From positions 327,669 to 391,668 of the forward strand of contig NZ_LMIT01000002.1 of NCBI RefSeq assembly GCF_001428825.1: DNA of 64,000 nt. The letters run 5' to 3'. Below are positions 62,323-64,000 of this stretch, in pieces; within the stretch, counting starts at the first letter, position 1, and every line of letters begins with the position of its first letter. The position numbers were made by a program, and so were the translations under genes. Under the pieces are notes generated by a model. That model saw only the letters and a program-made list of their open reading frames with translations, had not been told where the DNA came from and made no database searches. This DNA comes from Nocardioides sp. Root240 (GTDB taxonomy: Bacteria > Actinomycetota > Actinomycetes > Propionibacteriales > Nocardioidaceae).

Positions 62323-63653
62323 CCAGGCTCGCACGGTGGGCCCGCGAGGCCGTGCTCTGGACGGGCAGCGTCCTCGGCGCCCTCTGCCTGGCCAGCTTCG
62401 TCGCCGGCTGGCTGTTCCACGTGACGCCGCTGGTCTTCGTCTCGGGGTCGATGAGCCCGGACTACGAGGCCGGAGCCCTGGGCATCGCGCACCAGGTCCC
62501 TGCCTCGGACATCGCCGTCGGTGATGTCGTGAGCGTCGTCAACGCGGGGGGTGACCGGGTGACCCACCGGGTCGTCGGTGCCGCGCCCTCGGGCGACCTC
62601 GTCGGCCTCACCCTCCGGGGCGACACCAACGACACGCCCGACGCCGAGACCTACTACGTCGGCGCTGCCGACCGTGTGGTCCTCGGCCTCCCGTACGCCG
62701 GCTACGCGCTGGCCGCCGCGACGACGCCGGTCGGCCTCCTTGCGGCCGGCCTGCTGGTCCTGGCTGCGCTGGCGCTGGGCTTCTCGCGTCGCGACGGTGA
62801 CGGCCCCAGTCGTACCGGGAAGGGCACACGTGTGCTCGCCCCTGCCGGTCTCGCCTCGGTGCTCGCGCTCGGCGGCGTCCTCGGGCTCGGCGGTGGCGCG
62901 CCGTGGGCGTTCACGTCCGCCGTCTGGACCGACTCCGCGACGGCGACCGCCACGATCACCACTCCGGACACGACGCCGCCGGTGCTGTCGAACCCGCTGC
63001 CCGCCAACGCGGCGTCCGGAACCGCTTGGACGACGATGTCCTGCTCGTCGAGCGCCAACCAGGTCTGCGTGACGGCGACGGACACGAGCGGGTCGGGGGT
63101 CAGCACGGTCTTCGTCAAGCTGGTCCGCACCAGTGGCACGACGCAGTGCTGGGACGGCTCGGCCTTCGTCAACGGCACGGCCTGCGCCGCGCAGCCGATG
63201 ACGCTCGTCTCGGGCAACCAGTACCGGAGCTCGGGCCTGACGTCGGCGCTGATGGTCAACGGTACCTACCAGACGACGTACACGGCGTCCGACGTCGCGG
63301 GCAACTCCGCTACGCCGCTCGTCACGTCGTTCACGGTGGCTGTGCCGGCCCCGGCCAAGCCGACCATCACCGCCTGCGTGAACACCGCCAACGGCAGTGC
63401 CCCCTATCGCCTCACCTGGACCTGGCCCGGCCCGGGCAACCCCGACTCGTTCGCGGTGGTCTACAGCGTCAACCCGGGCGGCACGCGGGTGACGACCTTC
63501 GCGGGCAACCTGCGGACAGGGGACACCGTGGACATCAACAACGAGGCAGGCAACTTCAAGCTCGTGGCCGTTGTCGGCGGCGTGCAGTCCGTGGTCTCGA
63601 ACCAGGCGAACTACCAGGGCAACGGCGGCGGCAAGACGTGCAACGTGCCCTGA
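62319..63653 (+). CDS. SipW-like signal peptidase fused to a substrate-like extracellular region
   Basis: 444 residues in one frame. Residues 1-155 are an ER/SipW-type peptidase: helix 12-35, Ser44 in VSGSMSPDY, His83 in VTHRVVGAA, helix about 128-153. After a cytoplasmic loop, residues about 173-203 form a second export signal (APAGLASVLALGGVLGLGGG, then WAFTSAVWTDSATATAT) with the Trp-containing pattern of SipW substrates. Residues about 210-444 are an Ig-like, Thr/Ser/Asn-rich extracellular region with five Cys. Peptidase and apparent substrate are thus one chain, which could be self-processed. Confidence 0.87.
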   Translation: MTRLARWAREAVLWTGSVLGALCLASFVAGWLFHVTPLVFVSGSMSPDYEAGALGIAHQVPASDIAVGDVVSVVNAGGDRVTHRVVGAAPSGDLVGLTLRGDTNDTPDAETYYVGAADRVVLGLPYAGYALAAATTPVGLLAAGLLVLAALALGFSRRDGDGPSRTGKGTRVLAPAGLASVLALGGVLGLGGGAPWAFTSAVWTDSATATATITTPDTTPPVLSNPLPANAASGTAWTTMSCSSSANQVCVTATDTSGSGVSTVFVKLVRTSGTTQCWDGSAFVNGTACAAQPMTLVSGNQYRSSGLTSALMVNGTYQTTYTASDVAGNSATPLVTSFTVAVPAPAKPTITACVNTANGSAPYRLTWTWPGPGNPDSFAVVYSVNPGGTRVTTFAGNLRTGDTVDINNEAGNFKLVAVVGGVQSVVSNQANYQGNGGGKTCNVP

Positions 63654-63696
63654 CAAGGAGTCCTCAGACCGCCTGAGCCTTCGCCGATGAACAGGC

Positions 63697-64000
63697 ATGA
63701 CCACCGCCCGTCCGCGCGACCCGCGCCGCCGCCGTAGCCTCGTGCTGGCCGCGGCCGGTGCTCTCGCGGCCGCGCTCCTGGTCCTGGGCGTCAGCGGCAC
63801 CCTGTCCAGCTGGACACGGGCGATCCTGACCAACGACACCAACACGCTCGAGGCAGCGCAGTCGCTGATCCTCGAGGAGACCGGTCCGGGCGCCGTGGTC
63901 TGCACGTCGACCGACGGCGGGGGATCGGGCAACGCCTTCACCTGCTCGACCATCGACAAGTACGGCGGCACCGCGTCCCCGCTCGGACCGGGTGACCACC
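63697..64000 (+). CDS. SipW-dependent exported protein, copy 3, cut by window edge
   Basis: 101 codons to the edge. Basic N-terminus (RPRDPRRRRSLVL), hydrophobic helix and the SipW-type motif GVSGTLSSWTRAILTNDTN (Trp39), followed by an exported part with two Cys. The C-terminus lies outside the window. It continues the operon after a 43-bp gap. Confidence 0.75.
   Translation, partial: MTTARPRDPRRRRSLVLAAAGALAAALLVLGVSGTLSSWTRAILTNDTNTLEAAQSLILEETGPGAVVCTSTDGGGSGNAFTCSTIDKYGGTASPLGPGDH

Overview
The window is GC-rich (roughly 70% or more by eye) and densely coded on both strands. It has many GTG starts, four-base ATGA/GTGA gene overlaps, actinobacterial protein families (DUF3046 before recA, SigE-family sigma factors, a PgsA-type phosphatidylinositol-phosphate synthase, a DxDxDGxxCE excalibur domain) and a mycobacterial-type LexA box. 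The gene content and order fit a Nocardioides-like member of the Nocardioidaceae; this is inferred from the sequence alone. I see no insertion sequence, prophage, CRISPR array or rRNA.

Left part (1-15 kb): a partial Lhr helicase, a class F-like sortase, and two SigE-family sigma/membrane-partner pairs in opposite orientation (3.6-5.2 and 13.2-14.2 kb). Between them lie an MFS/TfoX pair, an ArsR-AHSA1-mycothiol-fold operon whose promoter is bracketed by two identical palindromes, an NAD-salvage operon (a fused nicotinate phosphoribosyltransferase-nicotinamidase followed by an NrtR-type regulator, with a candidate NrtR box), and a solitary N6-adenine methyltransferase.

15-23 kb is a histidine-utilisation (hut) cluster: divergent IclR regulator, hutH, hutU, an M20 amidohydrolase where hutG would be expected, hutF, an inserted exported RTX-repeat protein, then hutI. 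23-32 kb holds small conserved genes leading to recA (LexA box plus a RecA-NDp/PafBC-like promoter) and recX, separated by a spacer that folds into a hairpin of about 210 nt. A phosphoribosyltransferase, a PPK2 and a HipA-like kinase/DUF3037 pair follow. That run is closed by two adjacent long palindromes.

32-35.6 kb is sulfate assimilation (sulfite reductase, zinc ribbon, cysH, CbiX chelatase), preceded by a short cysteine-containing leader peptide. Then come glyA, an MFS protein, a DcuS/DcuR-like two-component system divergent from dctA, membrane proteins, several small orphan genes (one with a LexA box), an NTF2-FMO monooxygenase with its GAF regulator, four tRNA genes, and thrS-HIT-pgsA-pdxS.

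The right end (59.7-64 kb) is the most unusual region: an operon of SipW/TasA-type exported proteins and ER-type signal peptidases. One peptidase is fused in a single chain to a segment that itself looks like a SipW-type substrate, and the operon also encodes an LPSTG surface protein. Across the window the octamer GTACGACG is strongly over-represented on both strands, and many genes show a TANNNT hexamer 6-8 nt before the start codon, which suggests leaderless transcripts.
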